Origin: Triatoma infestans
Taxonomy: Eukaryota > Arthropoda > Insecta > Hemiptera > Reduviidae
Assembly (NCBI GenBank): GCA_011037195.1
Contig: JAAEAF010001092.1
Location: forward strand, 1 to 64,000
Length of the DNA stretch: 64,000 nucleotides
Reading direction: 5' to 3'
Positions 35,907 to 47,639 of the stretch are shown here, in pieces. A model generated the notes under the pieces. The model was not told where the DNA came from. It searched no databases and saw only the letters and a program-made list of their open reading frames with translations. The position numbers and the translations under genes are program-made. Numbering within the stretch: the first letter of the stretch is position 1; every line of letters starts with the position of its first letter.

Positions 35907-37008
35907 ATAATATAAAATTTAATAAAAATGATTATTAATTTAATACATAAAGACCTAAATCATTTTAATTCATGAAATAATATTTTCCCTTTTTTCGATA
36001 ATTCTGAATTTTCTTCTAACAGCGCACTTGCATCGCGCATGTTGAATATGCGGTTTTAAGTACCGCTAAAACAGCAGCTAGTGTTTCTGCAGATAATTGT
36101 GATTTTTTTCACTGCTCTAGTAATCATTTGCTAGGGAAAATACCCTCTCCACTGCAGCATTTAGTGCCGGGACCATATATTGCAAATTCAATTAATAATT
36201 TCAAATTTTTGTGGGGAATATTATATTCGTGTTTAAAATGTGAAAATATTTCTATCCACCTTCTATCCACTAATTTGATAGTACAGTCTATAATTTTAAA
36301 GCTCTAATAATGACTGATAGTGTGAACAACAAACGTACCCTCCATAATAGCTAATTTTTTTTTCCATTTACATCAAAACTTTTTTCAGTTTTTTTAGTTG
36401 TTTTAGAAGTTACTTTTGAAGTTGATGCTGCTGCATCAAGAGATGTTTTATGTTTACTTGAATGGAATACATTTTTCTTATAATACCTATCTCAATGTAT
36501 CTAGTTGTTAGCCCCTTTTTTTAAAAATATATTATTTTATGTAATATATTCATAATGGCTTGTATTTAAACACTTTTCTTGAAATAGCCTGATGAACGTT
36601 TTTTACATTCCTTGGTAAATGTAATACTTTCTTTTACTCTAAAAGAAGATTGTAATCATGTCAAATATTCCAGTTGAGTTTCCAAATACCAGGAAGTATA
36701 AGGCCCGAGTGGTTGGTTGTACGTGTGATGTGTGTTATTTGTAATTAATTATATAACCGTTACAAAATAAATATTGTACTTTTAATAGGCAGCATTATTA
36801 AAATATTAAACATTTATGAAACCAAATTATAGAAATAAATCAAAGAATATTTTTTATCTTTCTTTGTAATTTTTTTCTCTAATTAAAATTAATACATTTC
36901 CTATAGTTAGTTGTGTTTAGATCTTAGGCATGTTTATGTTTCTTAAAAATATGAAACAGTTTTAAAAAATAAAAAAAATAATTAATCCTTGTAAACTGGA
37001 TATTGCAG
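35907..37008. other. End of the long intron, nothing identified
   Basis: AT-rich, with no repeat or ORF recognised; it ends with the acceptor TGGATATTGCAG of exon E. Confidence 0.45.
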
Positions 37009-37266
37009 CCTACCAAACTATAAGGATGATGAAATGTTTACAAAAACTGCCTTTTACAACATAAGTACATCAAGTTCATGCAGTGATTTCGTTGTACAAT
37101 CTGGTAAATCGAGTGTATTAGAAGGAAATATCATTGATACAGATATATTTGCGAGTAGTGGTGAATCAGATTGGGATCCTGGTGATATGGGAAATACTGA
37201 TCTTACATTCAGCGAACAAAGAAGAATTTTAAATGAATATATCAATGATAACAAAAATTATTTAAC
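37009..37266 (+). CDS. Exon E: acidic Ser-rich cytoplasmic tail
   Basis: Acceptor GGATATTGCAG and donor AAC|GTAATT. Entered and left in phase 2, so the split codons at both ends read through. It encodes 85 whole codons with no hydrophobic segment. There is a serine-rich stretch (STSSSCSDF), an acidic stretch (ESDWDPGDMGN) and an Arg/Asn-rich end (SEQRRILNEYINDNKN). This is consistent with an unstructured intracellular tail carrying phosphorylation or binding sites, though none can be named with certainty. An intron of about 18 kb precedes it. Confidence 0.8.
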
Positions 37267-37407
37267 GTAATTATTTTTCTTATTTATATTTTGTTAATAT
37301 TGTGTAATGTAAAATTATCCAGTTTCTTCCACTTTTTTTTCTTTTGTTGAGAGTTCGAACGGCCAGCTTTTTTATAGGGGATTTTTGGCCAATACGTGTA
37401 TGACCAC

Positions 37408-37480
37408 TCTTCATTCGCCAATACATTGTAGTGGGCGTGACAGAAAAGGTAATGCGTAGTTGAAGTACGATGGATAGAGC
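37408..37480 (+). repeat. Dispersed repeat R4, copy 2
   Basis: CATTCGCCAATACATTGTAG, then GTAATGCGTAGTTGAAGTACG; same order as at 21978-22045. Confidence 0.5.
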
Positions 37481-37599
37481 TTACTGCGGTTGGTATTGGA
37501 ACTATTGAGTCCAGCTTTTAGTTTGTGTATTTGCTGGCATGACTCCAACATTACTTCTTTGCATAATTTTTTTTTCTTTCCATATATTTATTTGAAATT

Positions 37600-38200
37600 T
37601 ACAACTGTAAAAGCGATGATCCTACAACTAGTAAATATGTTAACAAGTGCAGACGTGTGGGGAGTTATCACCCATTGGTGACTCTCCATGTGACTTTTAT
37701 TTACTGACCTTCTACGTCGAGGAAGTCGTGCGGCCAGCGCCGCTTCAGACTTCGAGTCGGATCGTCAGGAAGGGATGAAGATCAGAGGTGATAAATTAGA
37801 GGAGTAGGATGTTCAGAGAGGCGGGAATGAAACTTTTTTATAGCGAGCTGGAATTAAGTCTGTAATGAAAGGTATATTGAGATCATTGTGGATAGTTTTG
37901 TTGGAGACATAGTATGGAGCATTAGTTATGCGGTGAAGAATTTTTGATTGAAGTGAGTGAAGACGGTAGATGTTGGAATGTTTGGCTCCCCCCCCCCCCA
38001 CAGATGGGGTCCATAAGTCAAGATCGGTTTGAGAAATACGTTATATATAAGTACTTTGTTGTTCAATGTGAGTTTTGATCGTCTGTCAAGCAGTCGGGCT
38101 AGTAGGTAGAATCGTTTCTTCATTTCTTGTCGTTTGAGTCTTGTGTGTGGATTCCAAGTCAGGCGCTTGTCCAATTACATTCCCAGATAACGTACAGTGT
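37600..38200 (-). pseudogene. Jockey-like non-LTR retrotransposon, RT C-terminal fragment
   Basis: Minus strand: DKRLTWNPHTRLKRQEMKKR, then LTLNNKVLIYNVFLKPILTY and, after a frameshift at a C-run (37988-37997), HSLQSKILHRITNAPYYVSN. This is the classic order of the thumb/C-terminal part of jockey-type RT (LDKRLTW..H, K..LY...L.P.LTYG..LWG, IQ..QSK.LR.I..APWY). It is 5'-truncated near 38200. Confidence 0.8.
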
Positions 38201-38439
38201 CCGCGCAAGGGAGTGCGGTTTGCATACTTTAAAATGAAAATGTTTTATGGTAAATAGTCTGAGATTTTTCTACTCAGCATTTTTTATTTTTATTTTTGTT
38301 CATTAATTCAGCCTCAAACTTGTTATTCAGTTTAGCTACCTCACCATTATAGGTCCGATTAGAGGTTTTGACTTTTATCCTTATCCATTTCTTTTGGCTC
38401 TTATCCTTTCAAACGGATATATGTGACTTTAATAATTAT

Positions 38440-38650
38440 TATTCCATTTTATTTTCTCGATTTATTCGACAATAACCACTATGATTTTCATCAAACTTTG
38501 GATAACATCCTGCACTTATATGCGATAGTGCTACCACTTCAACTGGAAGCATTTTTCTGGGGGAAATTGATTTTCTGGTATTCTGAGAAAGCAGTATCCT
38601 AAGTTTCCGCGGGATTACTATTTCAAAATATTGTGCCACCTTGTGGGATT
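38440..38650 (-). repeat. Degenerate hairpin-family fragment
   Basis: Contains CATCAAACTTTGGATAACATC and ATTTTTCTGGGGGAAATTGA, similar to parts of the hairpin-ended family. Confidence 0.35.
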
Positions 38651-39436
38651 TAAGTGAACTAAACTTTTAGTACAAATATTCTCAAATAAAATTGTGATAG
38701 CCGTTAGAGAAATTTATGTGAATGTTTCTGTTTATGTATGAACATTTCTACTAATACATTCAAAACATAATAAATTATCCGAAAACCTAAATCTTCTATT
38801 GGAAAAAAAATCTGGTGTGAGGCTTATTTCAATTTCTCTTAGCCAAATCTAGAATTGTTGATTAATTTCTTTCAAAACTCTTGTTGTGTTATTAATATTA
38901 TTAGTAAGTACCCTATCGTACTGAAGTCAAGTGCAGTAATTACGAAGGAACCTTGTTAATTACAATTCCAATAAAATTATTAAACCTTCGAATTATTAAA
39001 TTTTATCACATTAATTTAAACATACCACCGGATGATGACATAATTTTTATTTCTAATAAATAAATTACAGATCTGATGTTTGTAAAAAAAAACAGAAAAA
39101 CATTCACTTGCAATTTTCCCGATTCATTAGAGATGAAGCTAAATAATCAGCCGAACATCCCCTGTTTTAAAAGCTATAAAAACCAACAGCTATTTTTACA
39201 GTATTATGTTAAAGAAAATTTCTCCATTTGGGTTAGCTAAATGATAGACTATTATTTGTGGACAAGAGTTAGAAATCAGAATAGTTGCATTGTACATTTA
39301 CTGATTAGAGGATGGTCATAAAAAAAAAAAAAAAAACTGTAAGATTGCTAAAGAATAGTGTTACGCAATGGCCGATATGTTCCCGGGTTACCTTTTTTCG
39401 AATCAGATTTTAATATGAGATAACTCATTGGTACGA
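38651..39436. other. Intron sequence, nothing identified
   Basis: AT-rich with A-runs (39319-39336); no repeat or ORF recognised. Confidence 0.4.
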
Positions 39437-39679
39437 TTTTTTTATTTAAAGAGCGTCAACATCTAAAGGTCATTGGTGCCCGGAGACTTCTCAGTGCACT
39501 GCCGGCCTCCGAACAGTATTCTCTCGTTACAGACAACACCGTCCATCACCGTCATCATTCCTAGGAGCTGTAGAGACTCCTAGGAAGAAAAAAATCTAAT
39601 GATTGCACAGCTGGACTCGAGCCCGGGTCGTCCGCCTGAGAGTCCAGTATGCTAGCCACTTAGCTATTCCCTTCCCTCT
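39437..39679 (-). repeat. SINE-A, full-length copy
   Basis: T-rich left end, GCGTCAACATCTAAAGGTCA, CTGCCGGCCTCCGAACAG, and a minus-strand head with the B box GACTCGAGCCC region and CTAGCCACTTAG A-box complement. Carries a short extra segment in the middle (near 39550). Confidence 0.8.
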
Positions 39680-39991
39680 TGCGGTGTGTTATAAGAAAGT
39701 ATATATGATTCTCCTTTCAATAGATAAATAATTGAAAACCAATTATTTCCCTTTGATATATGCTATCATGAGTAATGATGATTGCTAATTAATGATAATA
39801 ATTTATATCATTGCAAATTATTTTGTTCTTAGATGCGTTATCTAACTGAGAATTGAAATGGCCTTATTTTTCTTCTTTTTCAATATAGTTAAATATGATG
39901 GCTTTTATTTATTGCAATAGAAATAACACTATAATTAATTACTTAATTATTAAAATTCCATTTAAAATTAATGACAAATAAAAACTTGCAG

Positions 39992-40205
39992 GTCCCCAAT
40001 TGGTGCCAGTACTGCAGGTCTCTGTCCACCAGTTATTGAAGGCAGTTCTAGCCTGTTTGAAATACAGAGATACCAACCGTACAACGATAATACTATTACT
40101 GCATCAGAAAGATACAATCAGCTATCAAGAGAACTTGCTTCAATACTCAATTCCACTAGAACGCCATCATCTCAAAACAATCATCAATTATTATTTCGTA
40201 AATAG
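39992..40205 (+). CDS. Exon F: C-terminal exon and stop codon
   Basis: Acceptor AAAACTTGCAG; the first base completes the codon split by exon E. Then 70 codons lead to TAG at 40203-40205. The peptide contains a proline/serine segment (SPIGASTAGLCPPVIEGSSS), then FEIQRYQPYNDNTIT, and a Ser/Thr/Asn-rich end finishing LLFRK. No PDZ-type C-terminus is obvious. The reading frame was chosen by phase: the longer open frame from 40000 is out of phase with exon E. An AATAAA ten bases after the stop gives support for a terminal exon. Confidence 0.8.
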
Positions 40206-40214
40206 TTATATGTT

Positions 40215-40220
40215 AATAAA
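40215..40220 (+). promoter_or_regulatory. Possible polyadenylation signal
   Basis: AATAAA ten bases after the stop codon of exon F. Its closeness would leave a very short 3' UTR; other AT-rich signals downstream (for example AATTAAAG near 40335) could be used instead. Confidence 0.35.
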
Positions 40221-40632
40221 AGCACTCAATTTAAGAAATGTCAAACAATTTGTTTTATATTTATATAAGTATAATAACTTCATAATGGTAGAATTCATTT
40301 CTTGAATTTATTTCTAATTTAAGGCATATTAAATAATTAAAGTTTTTACAAAATCCTGCACATAATTACGAATACCAGATGGTAATACATTGGTCAGAAT
40401 ATTTTATTATAAATAATATTAAAAAGATTTATGAGGAATATTTCTATTATTTTACTATTGTTTATTATTAGTGAAAATATTTATTTATTTGATGAGCAAT
40501 TAAAATGCCGCTTTTTATTTAAAACAGTTAAAACTATTTTGAAAATAATATAAAAACTGGTAAGACGTGAATGATAACCTCCAAGAGAATATTGTCCATT
40601 GTAAGGGGAAAGGTTACCTTCCAAAAAGTTGT
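40221..40632. other. Probable 3' UTR and downstream flank
   Basis: AT-rich with no repeat recognised; it may include the true 3' UTR of the gene. Confidence 0.4.
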
Positions 40633-40918
40633 AGAACATCAGAGATATTCCGTGATAGCCTACTTCTTTTTGTGGTCATCAACCGGTTCAGGGCGTTCGC
40701 CCATCATCAGGAATCTTTTTGCCAAACATATGATAAAATAATTGATTCACTCAACTAAATTCGCTCTGTGCAAATCCAGGTTGTAACACTGTTTGACAAA
40801 AAAGCATCCTGATGATGGGCGAACGTCCTGAACCGGTTGGTGCCCACAAAAAGAAGCAGGCTATCAAGGAAAATATCTCTGATGCTTTCCAGCTCTGCGC
40901 AACCAACCACAACAGGGT
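40633..40918. mobile_element. Inverted-repeat element F1, complete copy
   Basis: Left arm (TCAGAGATATTCCG ... GGGCGTTCGCCCATCATCAGG) and right arm (CATCCTGATGATGGGCG, then AACGTCC, ACCGGTTGG) are inverted around about 40760. The right-arm hairpin is GGGC/GTCC with GAAC loop, keeping pairing through a G.U. The right arm again runs longer, to ACCAACCACAACA. Confidence 0.75.
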
Positions 40919-41174
40919 GTAACTTTAGATTAATATTAAGCCAAATTTTATTATATTTTCTGATACTTAATTCGTTGTTAAATTGTTATTAAAATGTTAA
41001 AACAATAAAATTTTAAAATGTTTGTTAATAAAATGTTAAAATGTTTAATTTAAGGATTTCTATTTTGCTATAAAATTATTCGTAGATTTCCACAATTTCA
41101 TCCTAATCTTATAAAGTATTTTGATTGAATGATGATAAAACTATGTTTTATCTATGAATAATACAGGTCAAATA

Positions 41175-42441
41175 AGGAGGGGTCATTCCATAAGTAACGA
41201 GACAACTCGCTGTAGCTCAAAAACGATTTATTTAATCAATACAAAACTTTGGCTACTTTTCAACATAGTCTCCAGCAACATTTATACACTTGTCCCATTG
41301 TTCTTCTAATTTGTGTATGTCTCTAGCATAAAATTCTTTGGGTTGATCTCCAAGCCAGTTTTGCACCTGATTTTTAACTTCTTCATTGGATTGCAAATGT
41401 TTACCACATAGAACCTCTTTAAGGGGTCCAAACATATGGAAGTCCGATGGGGCGAGGTCAGGACTGTAGGGGGGAAGTGGCAGGATCTCTCACCCCACTT
41501 TTTGAAATGTTTCTTGAGTTAACTGTGCCGTGTGTGGGCGCGCATTGTCATGAAGCAAAATCACGCCTTTAGTCAAGAGTCCAGGACATTTTGTTCGAAT
41601 GGCAGGCTATCTTTGTTTGTTAGCATATGACTGTGATACTGGATGTTGATGGTTCGTCGACCTTCGAGATAGTCACAATAAATAGGCCCCTGTGAATCCC
41701 AGAATACTGTAAGCATGACGGCTGGGTCTTGAATTTCTTTCCCCGTATACTTCCATTAAAGGCTTTGACGCTTGGGCACCGCCTCAAAATCCATGTTTCA
41801 TCACATGTTACAATTCTACTGAAAAATTCTTTTTCAATTAAACAACTTGTTTCAACACCTTTCTTCAAATCTGTTAACTGATTTGAAACCTGGTTTCTTT
41901 GTGGGCTTCCGTAAGTTGTCTTGGAACCCATTTCGCACAAGTTTTCTTGTACTGCAGCTTATTGTGACTAATGTTATGGACAGTTCCAACACTCGCGTGC
42001 ACTTCTTCAGCTATCAGTTCAACAGTAATACGCGCGTTGTCCTGAATTAACGCGTTAATGCGAGATTCGTAGGAGGAAGTTGCAACTTCAACCGGTCGTC
42101 CACTTCTTCGCTCGTCACAGACACTTACACGGCTACTTTTAAACTGTTCTACCAATTTGTAATTGTTCGAACGGTTCAAACACTTATTCCCGTACCCTTT
42201 CAACATTCTTTCGTGGATTTCACTTCGTTTGATAACCTCTGCAACTAAAACTGAGCGTTGTTACTCCGAGGTGCAATGCTCGATCGGACACGCTATTGTT
42301 AACTGAATACATTGAGGTTATGCTTACCAAATACTCTCGAACAGCTGATGAGAAACTAAATACAAGTACAAGGCAACTTGACGTACTGAAACTACTGATT
42401 AAACAGCGATTTGTCTCGTTACTTATTGAATGATCCTCGTG
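41175..42441 (-). pseudogene. Near-complete mariner element with broken transposase
   Basis: TA duplications (41173-41174, 42442-42443) and terminal inverted repeats of about 30 bases sharing ATAAGTAACGAGACAA bound a 1267-bp element, the usual mariner size. The minus strand encodes transposase in order: an N-terminal region with RSGRPVEVAT, WVPRQLTEAHK, the first catalytic block VTCDETWI, the second DNARPHTAQ (near 41545) and the third YSPDLAPSDFH (near 41460). A TGA in place of the expected tryptophan precedes the last block, and frameshifts lie near 41620-41700 and 41870. All three catalytic aspartates can be found, but no single frame joins them. Recent but inactive. Confidence 0.9.
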
Positions 42442-42443
42442 TA

Positions 42444-43385
42444 ATTTTATAATTAAAAAATTTTATAATCCCAACATAGTGTTTAATCAAAGAAAAATGT
42501 TTATTTATATGTAAAAATGTTTACAATCACCTATTTTTTTCAACTTAATCATTATATTTTATAATTTTTTATTATAATTAAGACTAATGTAACAATGATA
42601 ATAAATAATTGAATCGCAAATATTTTATTACATCACATTTAAACAAAGCACAAATAAACTCATTTTAACAACAAAAAAAAAAGTTTTAGGCTTAATTTGC
42701 AAAAATGTATATTTCATAATTCAAGTTGCTGTCTTGCGGCTACGTAAGTATTATTCTGGTATATGTATATAATTCTAAAAATAGTTCTTTACGAAAAAAA
42801 AGATTGCTGAACTGCACGACTAAAGCATCCTCTGGGTCCGCCATTAAATTTATATCATTTTCTAGATTTACCTGATGCCGAATTTGAAATTGGAGATAAC
42901 TTTCACAACATACTTGGATGTTTATTTAATATAATAAATAGGATGTAATAGCTTTTGTAAGAATGAAAATGAACGGGCAAAACATGGGCCCATCTGTAAT
43001 CCAAGAGCCGTCTACCTTCTGTTGAAATGCCTCGTGCTAGAATTATAATAAGGGCATAATTATAATGCATTGATCATATAATATACATATTCTAAACGTG
43101 TTATATTGGCTGCAAATAAATATTTAATGTAAATGTACAGATGGTATGTGAACTTTTCCGATCTAAAAAAAAACAAAACCAAACCGAGTATACGATATTG
43201 ATGTAAAATGGGGCGTTAATCGATCACTTGAATGCACTAACAAAAGTGCAATTTATTCATTTCTACATTTCTTGATCAGCAGTTCAATTTTCACTTTCTC
43301 TTTGCAATCCGTTTGGAATTGGGTACAACTCTTTTATCTCTCTCTATTGGTGTGATCAGTCTAAGGTATTAGTCAATAAATGGAA
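42444..43385. other. AT-rich stretch, nothing identified
   Basis: No ORF or repeat family recognised in about 0.9 kb. Confidence 0.45.
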
Positions 43386-43389
43386 TGAA

Positions 43390-43705
43390 AACTCTGTTGT
43401 GAAACACTCACACAACTTTCTCTCATTGCAATTTACATAGAACTGACTAATTCCTTTCGAACATATACCTCGTATGAGATGCTTGGTTGCTAACTAATTT
43501 TTATAAAAACGACTTCTTTGATGACAGCATAACCTTCCCATCACTGGAAACTTCCTTAAATGAATTTTCTCGAAAAAGTTTCAAACCATGTTTGATGAAA
43601 CCTATCGGCTGTTTATGGAGAATGTCGCAGGAAACTAAAAATAACTGTTCAGTAATGTAACACTTCCGGTTAACTGATTTTCTTCAAACACGGACTTTTG
43701 GCTAC
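43390..43705 (+). repeat. Hairpin-ended repeat, left part
   Basis: GTGAAACACTCACACAACTT then TTCTCTC, as at the left end of 22979-23965, followed by CGCAGGAAACTAAAAATAAC and AACACTTCCGGTTAACTG. Truncated about 300 bases in. Confidence 0.6.
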
Positions 43706-43924
43706 ATATTTATTTTATTTATTTATTAACATGATGTTGACAGTCTAGTTTGAACTTATAATAATCAGCTGTTCAATCATTCATAATTATTGCGTTATTT
43801 ACCAAAATAATAATAATAATCACAAATTGTTAATGTATTTCATTATTACGTTTTAATAATTAATTGAATCAAACTCAACGACTCAGCAATTACAGCGAAT
43901 AATAGAGCAAATAGTGAACGGATT

Positions 43925-44985
43925 TCAATAGAAACTGTAATCGACAGTCGCCTCATTGGATGTTGCTTCCGCATTTGACACTGTATGACACGTCGGACTT
44001 CTCTACAAACTAGACTACATCTAAGCATCAGGTGAGAGTAAATTCTACCCACAGAACTCGCCGAGTCCTTAACCCAAGATCCCTCAGGGATCGCTTCTTA
44101 GCCCCATCCTAAAATTTACACACACGACGTACCTACATTCAATACTTCCGTTCTGGCCACTTACGCAGACGACACTCTCCTTCTTTCAAGACATCGCCAA
44201 CCTTATTGACTCCATAGATAACTTAAAAACTTCACTAGACCAGATAACGGACTGGCTCCACAAATGGAAACTAGACATCAACGTGCAAAGAGACACAGGC
44301 AAAAATTTTCACTCTTAGATGAATACAACCAGCAAAAACACTGAAAATTAACAACAATGACATACATTGGAAGAAAGCGGACGAAACCCTTAAATATCTT
44401 GGTCTACAGCTCGACAAAAGACTCACTTGAACTCCGCAGATAACATTAAAATTAAGACAAGCCTATCAAACCCTTAAGCAGCTCTATCCATTGATCAACA
44501 GACGGACACCACTTAAACCGCATTGCTCCAGACTGCTCTATACCTCTATACTCAGAACTATACTGACTTATGCCTATTCTGTATAGACAGGGGCTTCAAA
44601 GACTGCAATGAACAGATTACAAACCTTCCAAAATAAAGTCCTACGCATCGCCTTGGAAGCACCGTGGTTTATATGTAACGAGCAAATCCACAGGGATCCC
44701 AACATGCCAACAATTAAAGACTTCTATAGACAAGAAAGCAAACAGATTTTTAGAAAACCTACTAACTGCTGAAGCTGGAACAGACTACAATCTAGGAACA
44801 GAAGACAGCCCGACGACGATTGAAACCGAGACTAGCACAAGATATCCTGTGTCAGACAACAAATTCGTAACTTTTCTTATAAATAATATTTATTAACAAT
44901 GTATTATTTTATTGTGATCTATGAATTTAAGTTTGTAAGGCAGAAATAAGCTGCCGGTCAAATAAAAGTATTTTTCTTCTGTAAT
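43925..44985 (+). pseudogene. Jockey-like non-LTR retrotransposon, RT remnant
   Basis: Frameshifted + strand blocks follow the jockey RT order. They are an AFDTV-type block near 43975, the YADDTLLL catalytic block (44163-44185, preceded by a single-base shift), TSLDQITDWLHKWKLDIN, LKYLGLQLDKRL, LRQAYQTLKQLYPLINRR, LYTSILRTILTYAYSV and LQTFQNKVLRIALEAPWF. It ends with an AATAAAAGTATTT-type 3' region near 44975. The N-terminal half of ORF2 is missing. The number of frameshifts shows it is inactive. Confidence 0.85.
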
Positions 44986-45179
44986 AATTAATTTAATACG
45001 CGAAAATAGTATAGAAATTTAATACCTTTTTTATCTTTAACATCAAAGAACGAAAAATTCCTTAACTTATATTTTGTTTTGTTTTTTTCTTTAAATAATA
45101 ACTTCTTACTTAGAATTCTGACCTATTCGCCACATGGTTAATAGTTTCGTAGTTCTCCTTTCAAAAGGCAAGGATTCTA

Positions 45180-46530
45180 GCTATATTTCATAGTGCTTTG
45201 TTATTTTTAATATTTCCGCTTAATAGGTTTACTACAGGTTTAATAGTTTACTATAGGTTTCCCTTTACATCTTTTCTTATCATTAATTTCACAATAGAGC
45301 ATTATGTGCACATAACTCTCTTAGCCTCACTTAGCATGCATTTACCTTCAGGACATGCCTTTCTGTACCCTCTCAATTTCCCAATACCAACCTAAACCAC
45401 GCTAAACAACTGGTTTCATCTCTTCTTAATATGTTTACATACGGCTCTGCCTCGTAATAAATTTTTTGCTTTCTTAACACTTCTAAAGATATTTTATCCG
45501 CCATCCGTGCATCGATATGCTACATAATAACTTTTAACCACAAAACTTGATCTAATTTCGCAATTAATATTTTTGATGTTATTACCTATATATTTTGTTT
45601 ATAATATATGCTAACTCCTCCAGAACCTCTTCCTTTAGTCTTACGTTTCTCTCCTACTTTGTGTATAACACAATAATTTTCTATTTCTAAAGAATCTTTA
45701 TGCTGTTTTTTCTCTAGAATTTCTTTCCTTATAGCCAGAGTTTCCACAAGCCAAGCGCGTGATTGTCATGTATCACTTCTCTTTATGTTTTCTATGTTTC
45801 TTGTGAAAATCGTTAACAATCAGCATAGCTATTTTGTTTTGCTTATACGTATAATATTACTAGTATACTGCTCCTTTCTTCCTATTAGTGGCGTCACAAC
45901 TGTTTCTTCCTTTCTTCCCTGACGCTTTTCATATCTTTCTTCGTCAATACTTCCGCGAACATTCATTCATATGTCCTTACTTAACAGTCAGTTATAATTT
46001 CCATCATTTCGTTCCAACCGGTGATGGACACTGTTGTCTGTAACGAGAGAACACTGTCCGGAGGGCGGCAATGCACTGAGAAGGCTCCGTGCGCCAATGA
46101 CCACCGTAGATGTTGACGCGCCTTAAAATTAGAAAAAAAAATTAATTATGAACAAAATATTTTGTTATATTTCCGCTTTTACTTTACATAATTTCTTTCC
46201 TTATAAGCAAATAATTTATGCCTTTGGTATCTTATTTCTGGACTGTAATCTTTATCTATAACATATTTCCCCTTTTAGCTTATACTTATTTTTCAATATT
46301 TCATATATATCATGTTGTTCCTTCATAATTATTAGTGAAATTGATTTGTTTGCGTTGTCTTTCCCTACTTCTTTAACGGCAACAATCTTGTTTTCAGCTT
46401 TTATTCCCAATCCCTTTTCGCTAATTTCTTCAAATACTTTTTCTTTATTATTCATATTTTTATCCCCTATCATCCCAAGTATTATCAACTTAATTTTTTT
46501 CTTAGAATTCTATCCAGCATTTCCATTATA
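45180..46530 (-). pseudogene. Non-LTR retrotransposon: ORF1 end and endonuclease region, with nested SINE-A
   Basis: Minus strand at 46252-46488 encodes KSISLIIMKEQHDIYEILKN followed by KYKLKG, the pattern at the end of ORF1-like or pre-endonuclease segments of some non-LTR elements. Further on (45960-45880) come RYEKRQGRKEETVVTPLIGR and, near 45640-45580, KTKGRGSGGVSIYYKQN. The last fits the 'GRGSGG..' loop of APE-type endonucleases. Frameshifts and a SINE-A insertion (46018-46142) interrupt it. The RT fragment at 46552-47192 lies on the same strand, but on the upstream side, so the two are probably separate copies. Confidence 0.5.
46018..46142 (+). repeat. SINE-A, 5'-truncated copy
   Basis: From CCGGTGATGGACACTGTTGT to GATGTTGACGCGCCTTAAAA and an A-run. 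Lacks the head; inserted in a retroelement remnant. Confidence 0.8.
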
Positions 46531-46551
46531 CATTTTAATTTCGCGATATGA

Positions 46552-47192
46552 AAATGAAATGAAAAATCTATTCCTGTTCCCTTAAGAACAATAATACAAA
46601 ATAAAAGTGGCCTAGTGTGTCTGGCCTTGACAATTATGTACATATCATTTGTAATTATTGATAATAATAATTATTGAAAATTATTTAGTCATGAATGATA
46701 AGGAAGAGGGAGGAAACTTCTAGGGTTCGGAGAGACTTGTAAGGATAAGAGGTGGTGAAAAAGACGGGACTTGAAGGTATCAGTAGTGGAGGCACGACGG
46801 ATAGACAAAGGTTCCATAGATAGGTGGCACGGATTACACAGGATTTTTCAAAAGCGGATGTATGGTGGGAGGGAGTATAAAGATCGGAAGGACGGGAGCG
46901 AGTGTTACGGGAGTGGACAGACGATTTAAATTTCAGAAGTTTGAATATATACGAGGGTCTTTGAGAGTGGATGACTTGAAAGAGAAGAGAGCCTAAGAAG
47001 TACTGGCGACGATAGATAGGGAAGAGCCAGTTCAACTCGTGGTAGAAGTGCGATATGCGGGAGTCTCTGGGGATTCCGAGGATAAAACGAATAAAACAGT
47101 TCATAAGACGTTTAAGTTTGGCCTCGAGATCCCCAGAGAGTCCCCCGTACACTAAACAACCATAGTCAAAATGGGGGATATGATTTGCTTAC
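46552..47192 (-). pseudogene. Non-LTR retrotransposon RT C-terminal fragment, open over about 170 codons
   Basis: The minus strand stays open from about 47190 to the stop near 46685. It includes HFDYGCLVYGGLSGDLEAKL, LMNCFIRFILGIPRDSRISH, YRRQYFLGSLLFQVIHSQRP and a C-terminal TSYPYKSLRTLEVSSLFL. This is the region after the RT catalytic core (LN..IRFI...PR..HI). Which clade (CR1, RTE or jockey) I cannot decide. A 3' UTR with a (TTTCA)n tail follows at 46552-46566. No internal stop makes this one of the younger copies, but it is 5'-truncated and lacks catalytic residues. Confidence 0.75.
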
Positions 47193-47405
47193 CAGTAATT
47201 TCTAGTTTTAAATTCATATATTTTTTTTTTTCAATACACCTATTTGGTCAATCAAGCACTTCAAATTATTTCTTATCACCATATTTACCATTTTTTTTTT
47301 TCATCTAACAACTTACTGAATTGCAATAGAGCAGTTCGTTTAAATCTATTGTATCCATTTGTTAATAATATTCCTAAAATCCTATGAAATTATTAATTTT
47401 TCATA
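47193..47405. other. AT-rich flank, nothing identified
   Basis: T-runs at 47220 and 47293; no repeat recognised. Confidence 0.4.
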
Positions 47406-47635
47406 ATTTTTTTTTTTTAATTTAAAGCGCGTCAACATGTATGATCATTGGCGCTCGGAGCCTTCTCAGTGCACTGCCAGCCTCCGGACAGTGTTCTCTT
47501 GTTACAGACAACACTGTCCATCACCTGTAGGGGCTCCTAGGAAGAAAAAAATCTAAGGGTAGCACAGCTAGATTCGGAATCCGGGTCCTCCGCGTGGGAG
47601 TCCAGTACGCTAACCACTCAGCTACTCCCTTCCCT
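47406..47635 (-). repeat. SINE-A, full-length copy
   Basis: T-run left end, GCGTCAACATGTATGATCA, CTGCCAGCCTCCGGACAGTG, paired ACACTGTCCATCACC region, head complement GTGGGAGTCCAGTACGCTAA and ACCACTCAGCTA. Confidence 0.85.
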
Positions 47636-47639
47636 CATA

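Noticed and set aside
40000..40305. 101-residue ORF overlapping exon F in another frame
   Set aside because: It is out of phase with exon E. The phase-consistent frame ends at 40205 and has more balanced composition.
45180..47192. One continuous non-LTR element with endonuclease and RT
   Set aside because: On the minus strand the RT piece comes before the endonuclease piece, the wrong order. The RT piece also has its own 3' tail, so they are separate copies.
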